A stretch of 64,000 nt of DNA, from assembly GCA_946413815.1 (NCBI GenBank), contig CAMKMD010000003.1, positions 1 to 64,000 on the forward strand. Direction: 5' to 3'. The notes beneath the pieces were generated by a model. It worked only from the letters and a program-made list of their open reading frames with translations, was not told the DNA's origin and searched no databases. The translations under genes and the position numbers were made by a program. This DNA comes from an uncultured Ruminococcus sp. (GTDB lineage: Bacteria > Bacillota > Clostridia > Oscillospirales > Ruminococcaceae). This document shows, in pieces, positions 15,591-23,454 of this stretch (positions are counted from its first letter, which is position 1; every line of letters starts with the position of its first letter).

Positions 15591-16487
15591 ATGGTAGATG
15601 AAAGAGAAAGCGTCACCGCTAAGATATGCGCCTTTGTAAGAGCATGGCACTCGAATAAGGCAAGGCAGAAGATATACGACGATTACCTTGCCTATGATAT
15701 GCTCGGCAAGGAAGAATACGACAGCATATATGAAATGATAAGCACAGGCCTTGACGGCACAGGCAGGCTCTCCCGTGAGGATACCGAACAGGTGATCAGC
15801 GAATACTTCGCCCCGATTCCTCTTTCAAGGATACACTTCAACGAGAGCCGCCTTGCAGAGTTTGCCGCAGAGAACGGAAAGATACAGTATGTCATCTGCG
15901 GCGCGGGCTCCGATACCTTCGCATTCCGCAACGATAACGAGGATATCGAGGTGTTCGAGATAGACCATCCCGACACCCAGCGCTACAAGCTGGAGAAGAT
16001 AAGGGAGCTGGAATGGATCCCCCGCAGGAATGTCCGCTATGTGCCTGTTGACTTTGAACGTGAGCGAATGTGCGACAAGCTCCTTGAAGCCGGCTTCGAT
16101 CCGGAGAAGAAGACATTCTTCAGCATACTCGGAGTTACCTACTACCTCACGCTCGATGTATTCACCGATACTCTCAGACAGATGGCTGAGCTTTCCGCAC
16201 TCGGCAGTGAGCTCGTCTTTGATTATCCCATAAAGACTGGCACCTTCCCCCGCAGAGTTGAAAGGCTCGAGCAGATAACGGAATCCCTTGGAGAGGTCAT
16301 GCGCGGCGGCTATGACTACAGCGAAGTCTCCCGTGCGCTCTATTCCCTCGGCTTCCAGATAGATACCTATATGCCGCCGGAGAAGGTACAGAAGGAGTAC
16401 TTTGAAGGCAGAGCAGACGGACTTAAAGCATTTGAAAACGTGAGCCTGATATCGGCATCATATACCGCAGGCTATGACTATGAATAA
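15591..16487 (+). CDS. Class I SAM-dependent methyltransferase, leucine carboxyl methyltransferase (PPM1/LCM) family
   Basis: A 298-residue cytosolic methyltransferase. The ATG at 15591 is 5 nt after GGAGG; the upstream in-frame ATG at 15579 overlaps this site. The SAM-binding strand reads YVICGAGSDTFAFR, followed by the acidic VFEIDHPDTQRYKLEKI motif, both typical of the LCM/TIGR00027-like family in bacteria, and SILGVTYYLTLDVF further on. It heads an operon with a transsulfuration lyase and cysteine synthase. In Bacillus the reverse-transsulfuration operon also contains a methyltransferase (YrrT), but that is a different family, so the parallel is only contextual. Substrate unknown; a sulfur-containing small molecule is plausible. 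Confidence 0.85.
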   Translation: MVDERESVTAKICAFVRAWHSNKARQKIYDDYLAYDMLGKEEYDSIYEMISTGLDGTGRLSREDTEQVISEYFAPIPLSRIHFNESRLAEFAAENGKIQYVICGAGSDTFAFRNDNEDIEVFEIDHPDTQRYKLEKIRELEWIPRRNVRYVPVDFERERMCDKLLEAGFDPEKKTFFSILGVTYYLTLDVFTDTLRQMAELSALGSELVFDYPIKTGTFPRRVERLEQITESLGEVMRGGYDYSEVSRALYSLGFQIDTYMPPEKVQKEYFEGRADGLKAFENVSLISASYTAGYDYE

Positions 16488-16498
16488 GGAGAATTATC

Positions 16499-17659
16499 AT
16501 GAGTAAGTATACAAACACAGAAACAGCACTTATACACGGAGGCATCTCCATTGACGAGCGCACAGGCGCTGTGAATATCCCGATCTACCAGACATCCACC
16601 TATAAGCAGGACGGCCTCGGAAAGATGCGCGGATATGAATACTCCCGCACAGGCAACCCCACCCGTGAGGCTCTTGAAGCTCTTATCAGAGATCTTGAAG
16701 GCGGCGCTGCAGGCTTTGCCTTCGGCTCCGGCATGGCAGCTATCACAGCAGTGCTCAGCCTCCTCCACAGCGGCGACAGAGTGCTGATATCAAGCAATGT
16801 CTACGGCGGAACCTTCCGTGTCCTCGACAAGGTGTTCAACCATTTCAGCATCACATACACCATAGCTGATACAGAGCATCCCGATGTTTTCGAGACACAG
16901 ATAACCCCCGATGTAAAGGCAGTCATCATAGAGAGCCCCGCAAACCCCCTCATGACCATAACTGATATCAGAGCAGTTGCAGAGGCCGCTCACAGACACG
17001 GTCTCCTGGTCATCGTGGATAACACCTTCATGACACCCTACCTTCAGAAGCCCCTTGAGCTGGGCGCAGATATCGTTGTGCACAGCGCAACGAAGTATCT
17101 CGGCGGCCACAGCGATGTAGTTTCCGGCCTCGTAGTCGTAAGCACAAAGGAACTTGCTGAGAAGATAGCCTTTATACAGAACTCCACAGGCGGAGTCCTC
17201 GGCCCCTTTGATTCCTTCCTTCTGATGCGTGGCATCAAGACCCTTGCAGTACGTATGGACAGACACGTTGAGAACGCAGAGAAGGCAGCGAAGTTCCTCG
17301 TATCACACAAGGCAGTGAAGAATGTATACTACCCCGGCCTTGAAAGCGACAAGGGCTATGCAGTGAACAGCCGTCAGGCAAAGAACGGCGGAGCAATGAT
17401 ATCCTTCGAGCTCCATGAGAACTATGACATACGCAGATTCTTCGAGAGCCTTGAGCTTGTATCCCTTGCAGAGAGCCTCGGCGGTGTCGAGTCACTTGTA
17501 TGCCATCCCGCTTCCATGACACACGCCTCCATACCCGCCGATATTCGTAAGAAGGTAGGCATAACCGACGGCCTTATCCGTCTCTCCATTGGTATCGAGA
17601 GCATTGATGACATACTTGCAGACCTTGAGCAGGCAATAGAGAAGGCGGAGGTAAAGTAA
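16499..17659 (+). CDS. PLP-dependent transsulfuration enzyme (cystathionine gamma-lyase/beta-lyase/gamma-synthase family)
   Basis: A 386-residue Cys/Met metabolism PLP enzyme. The cofactor lysine is Lys199 in HSATKYLGGHSD, the phosphate-binding segment is SGMAAITAVL, and SRTGNPTREALEALI is the family's N-terminal signature. Near the C-terminus LAESLGGVESLVCHPASMTH and IRLSIGIES are standard. Members interconvert cystathionine, homocysteine and cysteine, and sequence alone does not separate lyase from synthase. Being directly followed by a cysteine synthase-type gene (overlap TAATG) favours a MccB-like gamma-lyase role in making cysteine from homocysteine. Controlled by the upstream cysteine attenuator. 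Confidence 0.9.
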   Translation: MSKYTNTETALIHGGISIDERTGAVNIPIYQTSTYKQDGLGKMRGYEYSRTGNPTREALEALIRDLEGGAAGFAFGSGMAAITAVLSLLHSGDRVLISSNVYGGTFRVLDKVFNHFSITYTIADTEHPDVFETQITPDVKAVIIESPANPLMTITDIRAVAEAAHRHGLLVIVDNTFMTPYLQKPLELGADIVVHSATKYLGGHSDVVSGLVVVSTKELAEKIAFIQNSTGGVLGPFDSFLLMRGIKTLAVRMDRHVENAEKAAKFLVSHKAVKNVYYPGLESDKGYAVNSRQAKNGGAMISFELHENYDIRRFFESLELVSLAESLGGVESLVCHPASMTHASIPADIRKKVGITDGLIRLSIGIESIDDILADLEQAIEKAEVK

Positions 17660-18570
17660 TGAACTACTATGATTCCATGCAGGCGCTCATCGGCAAAACT
17701 CCACTGGTGAGACTGGGCAATATCGTTCAAAAGGAAGGCGTTAATGTCTTTGCAAAGCTGGAGCTCTGGAACCCTTCCGGCAGCGTCAAGGACAGAACAG
17801 GCCTTTACATGGTAAATGATGCGGAGAAGAAGGGACTGCTGAAGCCGGGCGGCACCATCGTAGAGGCCACAGCCGGCAACACCGGTCTTGGTATAGCCTT
17901 CGTGGCCCTCAACAGGGGCTACAGGATAATATTCGTGGTACCCACCAAGTTCTCCGCAGAGAAGCAGTCCCTTATGCGCGCGCTCGGTGCAGAGGTAGTG
18001 AATACTCCCCGTGAAAAGGGAATGCTCGGCGCAGTGGCAAAGGCAGAGGAGATAAAGGCACAGATACCCGGTTCCATATCCCTGGAGCAGTTCAAAAACC
18101 AGAGCAACCCCCTCGCACACTACGAGACTACCGGACGGGAGATATACGAGGCTCTTGACGGAAAGATAGACTACGTTGTTGCCGGCGCAGGCAGCGGCGG
18201 CACCTATACCGGCATACTCCGCTATATCAAGGAGAGGGTGCCCTCCGCGAAGGGTATACTCGCCGATCCCCTGGGCTCTACCATGGGCGGCGGAGAGCAC
18301 GCCGACTACAACATCGAGGGAATCGGAAATGATTTCATCGCCGAGACGATGGATATGTCCCTTGTGGACGGAGTTATCAAGATGAACGACGAGGAGGCCT
18401 TCAGTACCGCACGTCTCCTTGCAAAGACAGAGGGCATAATCGCAGGCTCCTCCTCCGGCGCGGCTATGGCGGCAGTGCTGAAGCTCATCGAGAGCGGAGC
18501 AAAGGGCAATATAGTCACAGTATTCCCCGACAGAGGAGACCGCTATTTCAGCACAGGGTTATATGACTGA
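17659..18570 (+). CDS. cysK: Cysteine synthase / cystathionine beta-synthase family protein
   Basis: A 303-residue PLP enzyme of the OASS/CBS fold. It opens IGKTPLVRLGNI, and the PLP lysine is Lys44 in NPSGSVKDR. The substrate loop appears as EATAGNTGLGIAFVALNRGY, the glycine-rich phosphate loop as GAGSGGTYTG, and the C-terminal GSSSGAAMAA motif is present. It condenses O-acetylserine with sulfide, or, as MccA, O-acetylserine or serine with homocysteine. Pairing with the preceding lyase, with a 1-bp overlap, makes an MccAB-like reverse transsulfuration pair plausible. It lacks C-terminal CBS-domain modules. Confidence 0.9.
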   Translation: MNYYDSMQALIGKTPLVRLGNIVQKEGVNVFAKLELWNPSGSVKDRTGLYMVNDAEKKGLLKPGGTIVEATAGNTGLGIAFVALNRGYRIIFVVPTKFSAEKQSLMRALGAEVVNTPREKGMLGAVAKAEEIKAQIPGSISLEQFKNQSNPLAHYETTGREIYEALDGKIDYVVAGAGSGGTYTGILRYIKERVPSAKGILADPLGSTMGGGEHADYNIEGIGNDFIAETMDMSLVDGVIKMNDEEAFSTARLLAKTEGIIAGSSSGAAMAAVLKLIESGAKGNIVTVFPDRGDRYFSTGLYD

Positions 18571-18681
18571 TTTTTGAAATGTTAGCCGATGGGGTCAATT
18601 TGGCATTAATGGTATCGCCTTGTGTGACGCTCTGAATAGCAGGGGGCGATGCCTAATCGCCCCGCCGTTACAACCACAGCG

Positions 18682-18708
18682 GCTGTAGGGACCGCCTTTG
18701 GCGGTCCG
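18682..18708. repeat. Palindromic repeat (GTAGGGACCGCC family)
   Basis: GGACCGCC-TTT-GGCGGTCC preceded by CTGTAGG, matching units at 31406, 31554-31577, 63078 and 63232. It lies in the 376-nt gap 18571-18946, which has no gene. A GGAGGTA...TACCTCC inverted pair lies near 18798-18835, but it is upstream of the promoter and not obviously transcribed. Confidence 0.75.
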
Positions 18709-18878
18709 GTTGTCCTGTGATGCGGGTATACCGACCGTAGGAGTTTATTGGGTGCGCCCATCGGACAGATGCGGTTATCGTCCGGCTACAGCCGGGAGGT
18801 AAATATACCGCAGGGGTGGATCTTTACAGGAAAGTAATACCTCCTGCGATAGTCTGAATCTATAACCTGGCATCGGTC

Positions 18879-18929
18879 TTTGGTATTGGACGGACTTGCC
18901 AAAGAAGCGTATAATTAAAGCATACCAAA
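18879..18929 (+). promoter_or_regulatory. Promoter with flanking inverted-repeat operator (oxidoreductase operon)
   Basis: TTTGGTAT (18879-18886) and ATACCAAA (18922-18929) are exact complements flanking TTGGAC (18886-18891), an 18-nt spacer and TATAAT (18910-18915). The left half overlaps the -35 box and the right half lies at the start site, so a repressor bridging both is easy to imagine. The same arrangement with identical 41-bp half-site spacing recurs at 21867. Confidence 0.8.
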
Positions 18930-18946
18930 ATGATAGGAGAAAAACT

Positions 18947-19462
18947 ATGAAAGAGATCATCTGGCTCGGCAGGGGCGGTCAGGGCGCATTCACCGCTGCA
19001 AAGCTCCTCGGAGCAGCCTACACCATAGATTCAGACGGGAAATATGCGCTCGCCTTTCCGTCATTCGGACCGGAGCGCAGAGGAGCACCCGTAAGAGCCT
19101 TCACGAAGCTTGATACGAAGCCTGTTGCTGACAGGAGTCAGACTGAGAAGGCCGATTATATCGTCATCCTCGATGATACGCTCTACAGCCCGCAGCTCCG
19201 TGAACTCCTGAAAGAGGAGGGCAGCATCATAGTCAATTCAAAGAACGCCATCGACGGCGTGCGTGTGTTCGATGCAGAGGGTATAGCGACGCAGTTCAGG
19301 CTCCCTACGGTCAACACCGTCATGTTCGGACTTCTCATCGGACTTTCGGGCGTTGTCACACAGGATAATGCGGAGGAAGCCATAAAGGGCTATATGCCGG
19401 AGAAGATACAGGAGAGAAACGTGAACGCACTTCTCAGAGCCGTGCAGGAGGTGGCAGAGTGA
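18947..19462 (+). CDS. 2-oxoacid:ferredoxin oxidoreductase, gamma subunit
   Basis: A 171-residue subunit. The start at 18947 follows TAGGAGA; the frame is open further upstream but runs into the promoter. The opening KEIIWLGRGGQGAFTAAKLL is the family's gamma-domain signature and FPSFGPERRGAPVRAF is equally typical. It is the first of four overlapping genes (gamma, delta, alpha, beta), the split architecture of pyruvate, ketoisovalerate and indolepyruvate-type oxidoreductases. The complex interconverts a 2-oxo acid plus CoA with acyl-CoA, CO2 and reduced ferredoxin. See the beta-subunit entry for the substrate discussion. Confidence 0.92.
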   Translation: MKEIIWLGRGGQGAFTAAKLLGAAYTIDSDGKYALAFPSFGPERRGAPVRAFTKLDTKPVADRSQTEKADYIVILDDTLYSPQLRELLKEEGSIIVNSKNAIDGVRVFDAEGIATQFRLPTVNTVMFGLLIGLSGVVTQDNAEEAIKGYMPEKIQERNVNALLRAVQEVAE

Positions 19463-19752
19463 GACCATACGTAAGAGAGAAGAAGAGCTTCTCATTTGAT
19501 GAAGTACCGGAGAATACCTCTTTCGAGGCAGGCTATCTCACCACAGTCAACAGCGGCTGGAGGAGCATCAGACCGGTGACAGACACAGCCAAATGTGTGG
19601 GCTGTGAGCAGTGTTACCTCTACTGTCCCGACGGAGTCATCTCCATAAAGGACGGAAAGGCAGCCATAGACTATGATTTCTGCAAGGGCTGCGGTATCTG
19701 CGCAAGGATATGCAGGATCGGAGCTATTGAAATGGAGGCGGAGCGCAAATGA
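19459..19752 (+). CDS. 2-oxoacid:ferredoxin oxidoreductase, delta subunit (2[4Fe-4S] ferredoxin)
   Basis: A 97-residue iron-sulfur subunit starting with GTG at 19459, 7 nt after AGGAGG and overlapping the previous stop by 4 bp. Two CxxCxxCxxxC clusters are visible, CVGCEQCYLYCPDG and CKGCGICARICRIG, each with the downstream Pro or Ile usual in 4Fe-4S ferredoxins. It carries electrons between the thiamine site in the beta subunit and soluble ferredoxin. Its last codons overlap the alpha-subunit start (ATGA), so expression is coupled. Confidence 0.93.
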   Translation: MRPYVREKKSFSFDEVPENTSFEAGYLTTVNSGWRSIRPVTDTAKCVGCEQCYLYCPDGVISIKDGKAAIDYDFCKGCGICARICRIGAIEMEAERK

Positions 19753-20921
19753 GCAAGAAATTCTTATCAGGCAACGAGGCCTTTGCAGAGGGTATACGCC
19801 TTGCACGTCCGCAGGTAATATCCGCCTACCCTATCACTCCGCAGACCATCGTAGTCGAGCGTCTTTCGGAAATGGTGGAGGACGGCAGCCTGAAGGCAGA
19901 GTACGTACACGTTGAATCCGAGCATTCTGCCATGTCATGTGCCATCGGTGCAAGCGCCGCAGGTGCAAGAGCATTCACAGCCACATCCTCACAGGGACTT
20001 CTCTATATGGCGGAATGTCTCTACTACGCCTCAGGCGGACGCTTCCCCATAGTTATGATGAACGCCGACCGTTCCACAGCTCTCCCCTGGAATATCTACG
20101 GTGACCAGAGAGACAGCCTTTCACAGCTCGACAGCGGCTGGATACAGTCCTACGCAGAGAATGCCCAGGAGGCGCTCGACCTCGCACTTATGAGCTACCG
20201 CATAGCAGAGGACAAGAGGGTATCCACACCGTATATGGCGAACCTTGACGGCTTCATCCTCACCCATACCTACGAGACAGTCGATATCCCGGAGCGTGAG
20301 CAGGCAGACAGGTTCCTGCCTCCCTATGAGACAGATAACCGCATCGACCTGGAGAACCCGAAGAATATGGCATTCTCCGCAGGCCCCGATACGAACTACA
20401 TATTCAAGTACAAGGAGCACGAGGGGATACTTGCCTCCCGTGAGGTAATAAAGGAGACCGAAAAGGCATTTGCCGGGATCTTCGGCAGGGAGTACACAGG
20501 CCTCACGGAGAACTACCGCACGGAGGATGCAGAGTATATCATAGTGACTCTCGGAAGCATTGCAGGCCTCTGCCGTGAGACAGCCGACAAGCTGCGTGAG
20601 AGCGGCATAAAGGTGGGCGTTGTCCGCATCCGCTATATGCGCCCATTCCCGAATGAAGAGATCGCAGAGGCACTGAAGAATGCAAAGGCCTATGCGGTAC
20701 TCGAGAAGGATATCAGCTTCGGCAACGAGGGCACGGTCTTCACAAATGTCAACTCCGCACTGAAAAAGGCGGGCGTTGATGTAAAGGGATATAACTTCAT
20801 CGGCGGACTCGGCGGAAGGAACATCTCCGCCGGCGATATCGAGAAGATATACAGCGATATTGCAGAGGGCACGGACAGTGTCAATTTCATCGGCATAGGA
20901 GGTACAGGCAATGGCAAATAA
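19749..20921 (+). CDS. 2-oxoacid:ferredoxin oxidoreductase, alpha subunit
   Basis: A 390-residue alpha subunit. The opening GNEAFAEGIRLARPQVISAYP followed by I-T-P-Q-T is the PorA/VorA pattern, with VHVESEHSAMSCAIGASAAG (thiamine-activating Glu) and ATSSQGLLYMAE. The C-terminal transketolase-like domain begins near residue 250 and carries VRIRYMRPFPNEEIAEAL. The length is that of the four-subunit enzymes. It overlaps the beta subunit by 11 bp. Together with gamma, delta and beta it makes a complete complex. Confidence 0.93.
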   Translation: MSKKFLSGNEAFAEGIRLARPQVISAYPITPQTIVVERLSEMVEDGSLKAEYVHVESEHSAMSCAIGASAAGARAFTATSSQGLLYMAECLYYASGGRFPIVMMNADRSTALPWNIYGDQRDSLSQLDSGWIQSYAENAQEALDLALMSYRIAEDKRVSTPYMANLDGFILTHTYETVDIPEREQADRFLPPYETDNRIDLENPKNMAFSAGPDTNYIFKYKEHEGILASREVIKETEKAFAGIFGREYTGLTENYRTEDAEYIIVTLGSIAGLCRETADKLRESGIKVGVVRIRYMRPFPNEEIAEALKNAKAYAVLEKDISFGNEGTVFTNVNSALKKAGVDVKGYNFIGGLGGRNISAGDIEKIYSDIAEGTDSVNFIGIGGTGNGK

Positions 20922-21804
20922 GACAGCGGAAAGCATATCCCGTGAAGAATTTTTCTACGGACACAAAGCCTGTGCAGGCTGCGGCGGAAGTCTTGCAGTA
21001 CGCGCGGCACTTAAAGTCCTCGGACAGAATGCGGTATCAGTGCTTCCCGCCGGATGTATGTCGGCGGTAGGCTTCAACTTCCCGCAGCTGTGCTTCTCCA
21101 ACAACTCCATAATATCCACCTTTGCAGGTACAGCCTCCATGCTCACCGGAGTTGAGGCAGGTCTCCGTGCAAGAGGCATAAAGGACTTCACGGCAGTAGG
21201 CTTCGCAGGTGACGGCGGTACTGCTGATATCGGCATACAGGCACTTTCCGGCGCTATCGACCGCAATGATAACATCATATATATCTGCTACGACAACGAA
21301 GCGTACATGAATACCGGCATACAGAAGAGCGGCCTTACACCCTACGGTGCAAAGACCACTACTACTCCTGCCGGAGAGAACATCCACGGCAATATCCGTC
21401 CGAAGAAGAATATGTTCGAGATAGCGGCAGCACACGATATCCCCTATGCAGCTACAGCAAGCGTGGGATACCTGCCGGACTTCATCGCCAAGGTGCAGAA
21501 GGCAGCACAGATAAAGGGCACGAAGTATATACACGTCATAGCACCCTGTCCCACAGGCTGGGGAGTTGCCCCAGATGCCACTGTCGATATCGCAAGAGAG
21601 GTAGTTGACTGCGGTCTCTGGTATCTTGCCGAATACGAGAACGGTGAGTTCCGGCTCAACCACAAGCCTAAGGCATTCACAAGCATTGAGGACTACCTGA
21701 AGAAGCAGGGACGCTTCAGACACCTCACAGAAGAGGATATAAAGATAATAACCGGTTCCCGCGACAAGAAGTGGGAGTATATTGACAGGAACTTCAAGCT
21801 GTAA
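20911..21804 (+). CDS. 2-oxoacid:ferredoxin oxidoreductase, beta subunit (TPP-binding)
   Basis: A 297-residue catalytic subunit. Cysteines of the proximal 4Fe-4S cluster are seen in HKACAGCGG and later single Cys residues; the thiamine diphosphate motif is GDGGTADIGIQALSGAIDRN ending with the Asn of CYDNEAYMNTG. HVIAPCPTGWG is the PorB/VorB C-terminal signature. The family uses pyruvate, 2-ketoisovalerate or aryl-pyruvates, and this cannot be settled from motifs. The shared operator with the acyl-CoA ligase operon suggests branched or aryl 2-oxo acids rather than pyruvate. The enzyme is reversible; in ruminococci the carboxylating direction is physiologically documented for amino-acid synthesis. 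Confidence 0.92.
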   Translation: MANKTAESISREEFFYGHKACAGCGGSLAVRAALKVLGQNAVSVLPAGCMSAVGFNFPQLCFSNNSIISTFAGTASMLTGVEAGLRARGIKDFTAVGFAGDGGTADIGIQALSGAIDRNDNIIYICYDNEAYMNTGIQKSGLTPYGAKTTTTPAGENIHGNIRPKKNMFEIAAAHDIPYAATASVGYLPDFIAKVQKAAQIKGTKYIHVIAPCPTGWGVAPDATVDIAREVVDCGLWYLAEYENGEFRLNHKPKAFTSIEDYLKKQGRFRHLTEEDIKIITGSRDKKWEYIDRNFKL

Positions 21805-21865
21805 TGAGTGCATAGAAAAACTTATCATTCAGTTATAGCCTTTTCTTATAGCTTATGATAAAACT

Positions 21866-21916
21866 ATGGTATTGGACAAATGAAGAAGGCTGAGGTATAA
21901 TATAATCATACCAAAC
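21866..21916 (+). promoter_or_regulatory. Promoter with flanking inverted-repeat operator (CoA-ligase operon)
   Basis: ATGGTAT (21866-21872) and ATACCAAA (21908-21915) flank TTGGAC (21872-21877), an 18-nt spacer and TATAAT (21896-21901). Half-site spacing (TGGTAT to ATACCA, 41 bp start to start) is the same as at 18881/18922, while the sequence between differs, so the matching half-sites look functional. Confidence 0.8.
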
Positions 21917-21951
21917 AAATATGAAAACTATGAATATGGAGGACCAAAACA

Positions 21952-23292
21952 ATGAGCAGAGATATAAACAATAAATTCTGGAATGAAGAGCTTGAGACTC
22001 TTCCCCGTGAGGAGCTGCAGAAGAGACAGCTTGAGGATCTCAAGGAGATCGTAAAGTTCGCATACGACAACGCTCCCTACTACAAGCGTTCGTTCGATGA
22101 GGCAGGTGTAAAGCCCGAGGATATCAAGACCCTCAAGGACATCGAGAAGTTCCCCTTCATCAACAAGAAGACTCAGCGTGATACCCAGGGCGTAGGCTCC
22201 TTCCTCGGAGAGCTTGCAGCAGTACCGGAGGAGGATGTAGTATTCATCTCCACATCATCCGGTTCCACAGGTGTACCTACAATGAGCCCCTTCACCAAGA
22301 AGGATTTCGACGAGTTCCAGGATACAGAGAGCCGCTGGTTCTGGCAGATCGGTATGAGACCCAATGACCGCTACGTACACGCACTCAACTTCTCACTCTA
22401 CGTTGGCGGACCTGATGTAATCGGTGCTCAGAACCTTGGCGCATTATGTATCTGGGGCGGTACTCTCCCGAGTGAGAGACTTCTCTTCATCCTGAAGACA
22501 TATCAGCCGACAGTTATCTGGACTTCTCCCTCCTACGCATGGCAGCTCGGTGAGAAGGCTCTGAAGGCTGGCTATGACCCGAAGAAGGATTTCAATATCA
22601 AGAAGATCATCGTTGCCGGCGAGCTCGGCGGTTCCATCGATGCTACACGTAAGGCTATCGAGGATATCTGGGGCGCAGAGGTATTCGATTTCTACGGCCT
22701 CTCCGATATATTCGGCGCCTGCGCTGCACAGTGCGAATACCACGACGGTCTCCACATCGCAGAGAATCACATCCTCGTTGAGACAGTGGATATCCACACA
22801 GGCGAGGTTCTCGAGCCCGGCCAGACAGGTGAGCTCGTATTCACAACTCTCCGCAAGCACGCTCGTCCCCTTATCCGTTTCAAGACAGGCGATATCGGCC
22901 GCATAGACACCACAAAGTGCAAGTGCGGACGTACACACGGAAGAATCAGCATCCTCGGCAGAAAGGACGATATGTTCATCGTTTCCGCAGTAAACGTATT
23001 CCCGAGTGATATCGAGGCTGTTATCCGTGAGCAGAGCTACCTCACAGGTGAGTATCTCATCCGTATCTTCGAGAAGGACTTCACAAGCAAGTATGCTGTT
23101 GAGGTTGAGAAGTCAACAGGCGTTGACAAGGACGATGAGACAGTTGCAGCTGAGGTATCGGCAGCACTCAAGGCACGTATCGGTGTTAAGCCCGCAAAGG
23201 TCATCGTTCATCCCGACGGCGGACTCAATACACGTTCCGAGCACAAGTCCAAGAGAGTTATCGACGAGAGAAATATTGACTACAACATCTGA
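21952..23292 (+). CDS. Phenylacetate-CoA ligase family protein (PaaK-like)
   Basis: A 446-residue AMP-forming acyl/aryl-CoA ligase. The N-terminal FWNEELETLPREELQKRQL is the PaaK opening; the ATP-binding motif is STSSGSTGVPT near residue 101. YGLSDIFGACAAQCEYHDGL, then TGELVFTTLRKHARPLIRFK-TGD and the C-terminal domain motif LGRKDDMFIVSAVNVFPSDIE are all standard. It should activate phenylacetate, indoleacetate or a related acid to its CoA thioester. The start follows GGAGG. It shares its operator with the upstream 2-oxoacid oxidoreductase operon, and an aminotransferase follows after a 162-nt repeat-bearing spacer. Together these could convert aryl or branched acids to amino acids. Confidence 0.92.
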   Translation: MSRDINNKFWNEELETLPREELQKRQLEDLKEIVKFAYDNAPYYKRSFDEAGVKPEDIKTLKDIEKFPFINKKTQRDTQGVGSFLGELAAVPEEDVVFISTSSGSTGVPTMSPFTKKDFDEFQDTESRWFWQIGMRPNDRYVHALNFSLYVGGPDVIGAQNLGALCIWGGTLPSERLLFILKTYQPTVIWTSPSYAWQLGEKALKAGYDPKKDFNIKKIIVAGELGGSIDATRKAIEDIWGAEVFDFYGLSDIFGACAAQCEYHDGLHIAENHILVETVDIHTGEVLEPGQTGELVFTTLRKHARPLIRFKTGDIGRIDTTKCKCGRTHGRISILGRKDDMFIVSAVNVFPSDIEAVIREQSYLTGEYLIRIFEKDFTSKYAVEVEKSTGVDKDDETVAAEVSAALKARIGVKPAKVIVHPDGGLNTRSEHKSKRVIDERNIDYNI

Positions 23293-23309
23293 TGATGATA
23301 TAATAATAA

Positions 23310-23439
23310 TTCGGAATTCGGAATTAGGAGTTCGGAATTGTGGAGTTGGCTTCGCCAATGGATCAAAGTTTTCTGATTCTTCCGCTGTAAGGCGGACTCC
23401 GTGATTCCGCATTCCGCATTCCGAATTCCTAATTTTTAA
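23310..23439. repeat. Degenerate GGAATT/CATTCCG inverted repeat in the ligase-aminotransferase spacer
   Basis: Repeats of AATTCGG units (23310-23339) face repeats of ATTCCGC/ATTCCGA units (23403-23434), with a GGCTTCGCC mini-hairpin (23347-23355) between. Related AATTC-rich repeats occur at 31930-31963 and 63330-63365. There is no poly-T tail, so read-through into the aminotransferase gene is likely. Confidence 0.65.
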
Positions 23440-23454
23440 ACCGGAGGTTTTTAT

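Noticed and set aside
18798..18840. GGAGGTA...TACCTCC pair as a riboswitch
   Set aside because: It lies upstream of the mapped promoter boxes of the following operon and does not match any riboswitch I can recall.
18896..18946. N-terminal extension of the oxidoreductase gamma subunit
   Set aside because: It lies in the promoter region; ATG 18947 has a good ribosome site and matches the family N-terminus.
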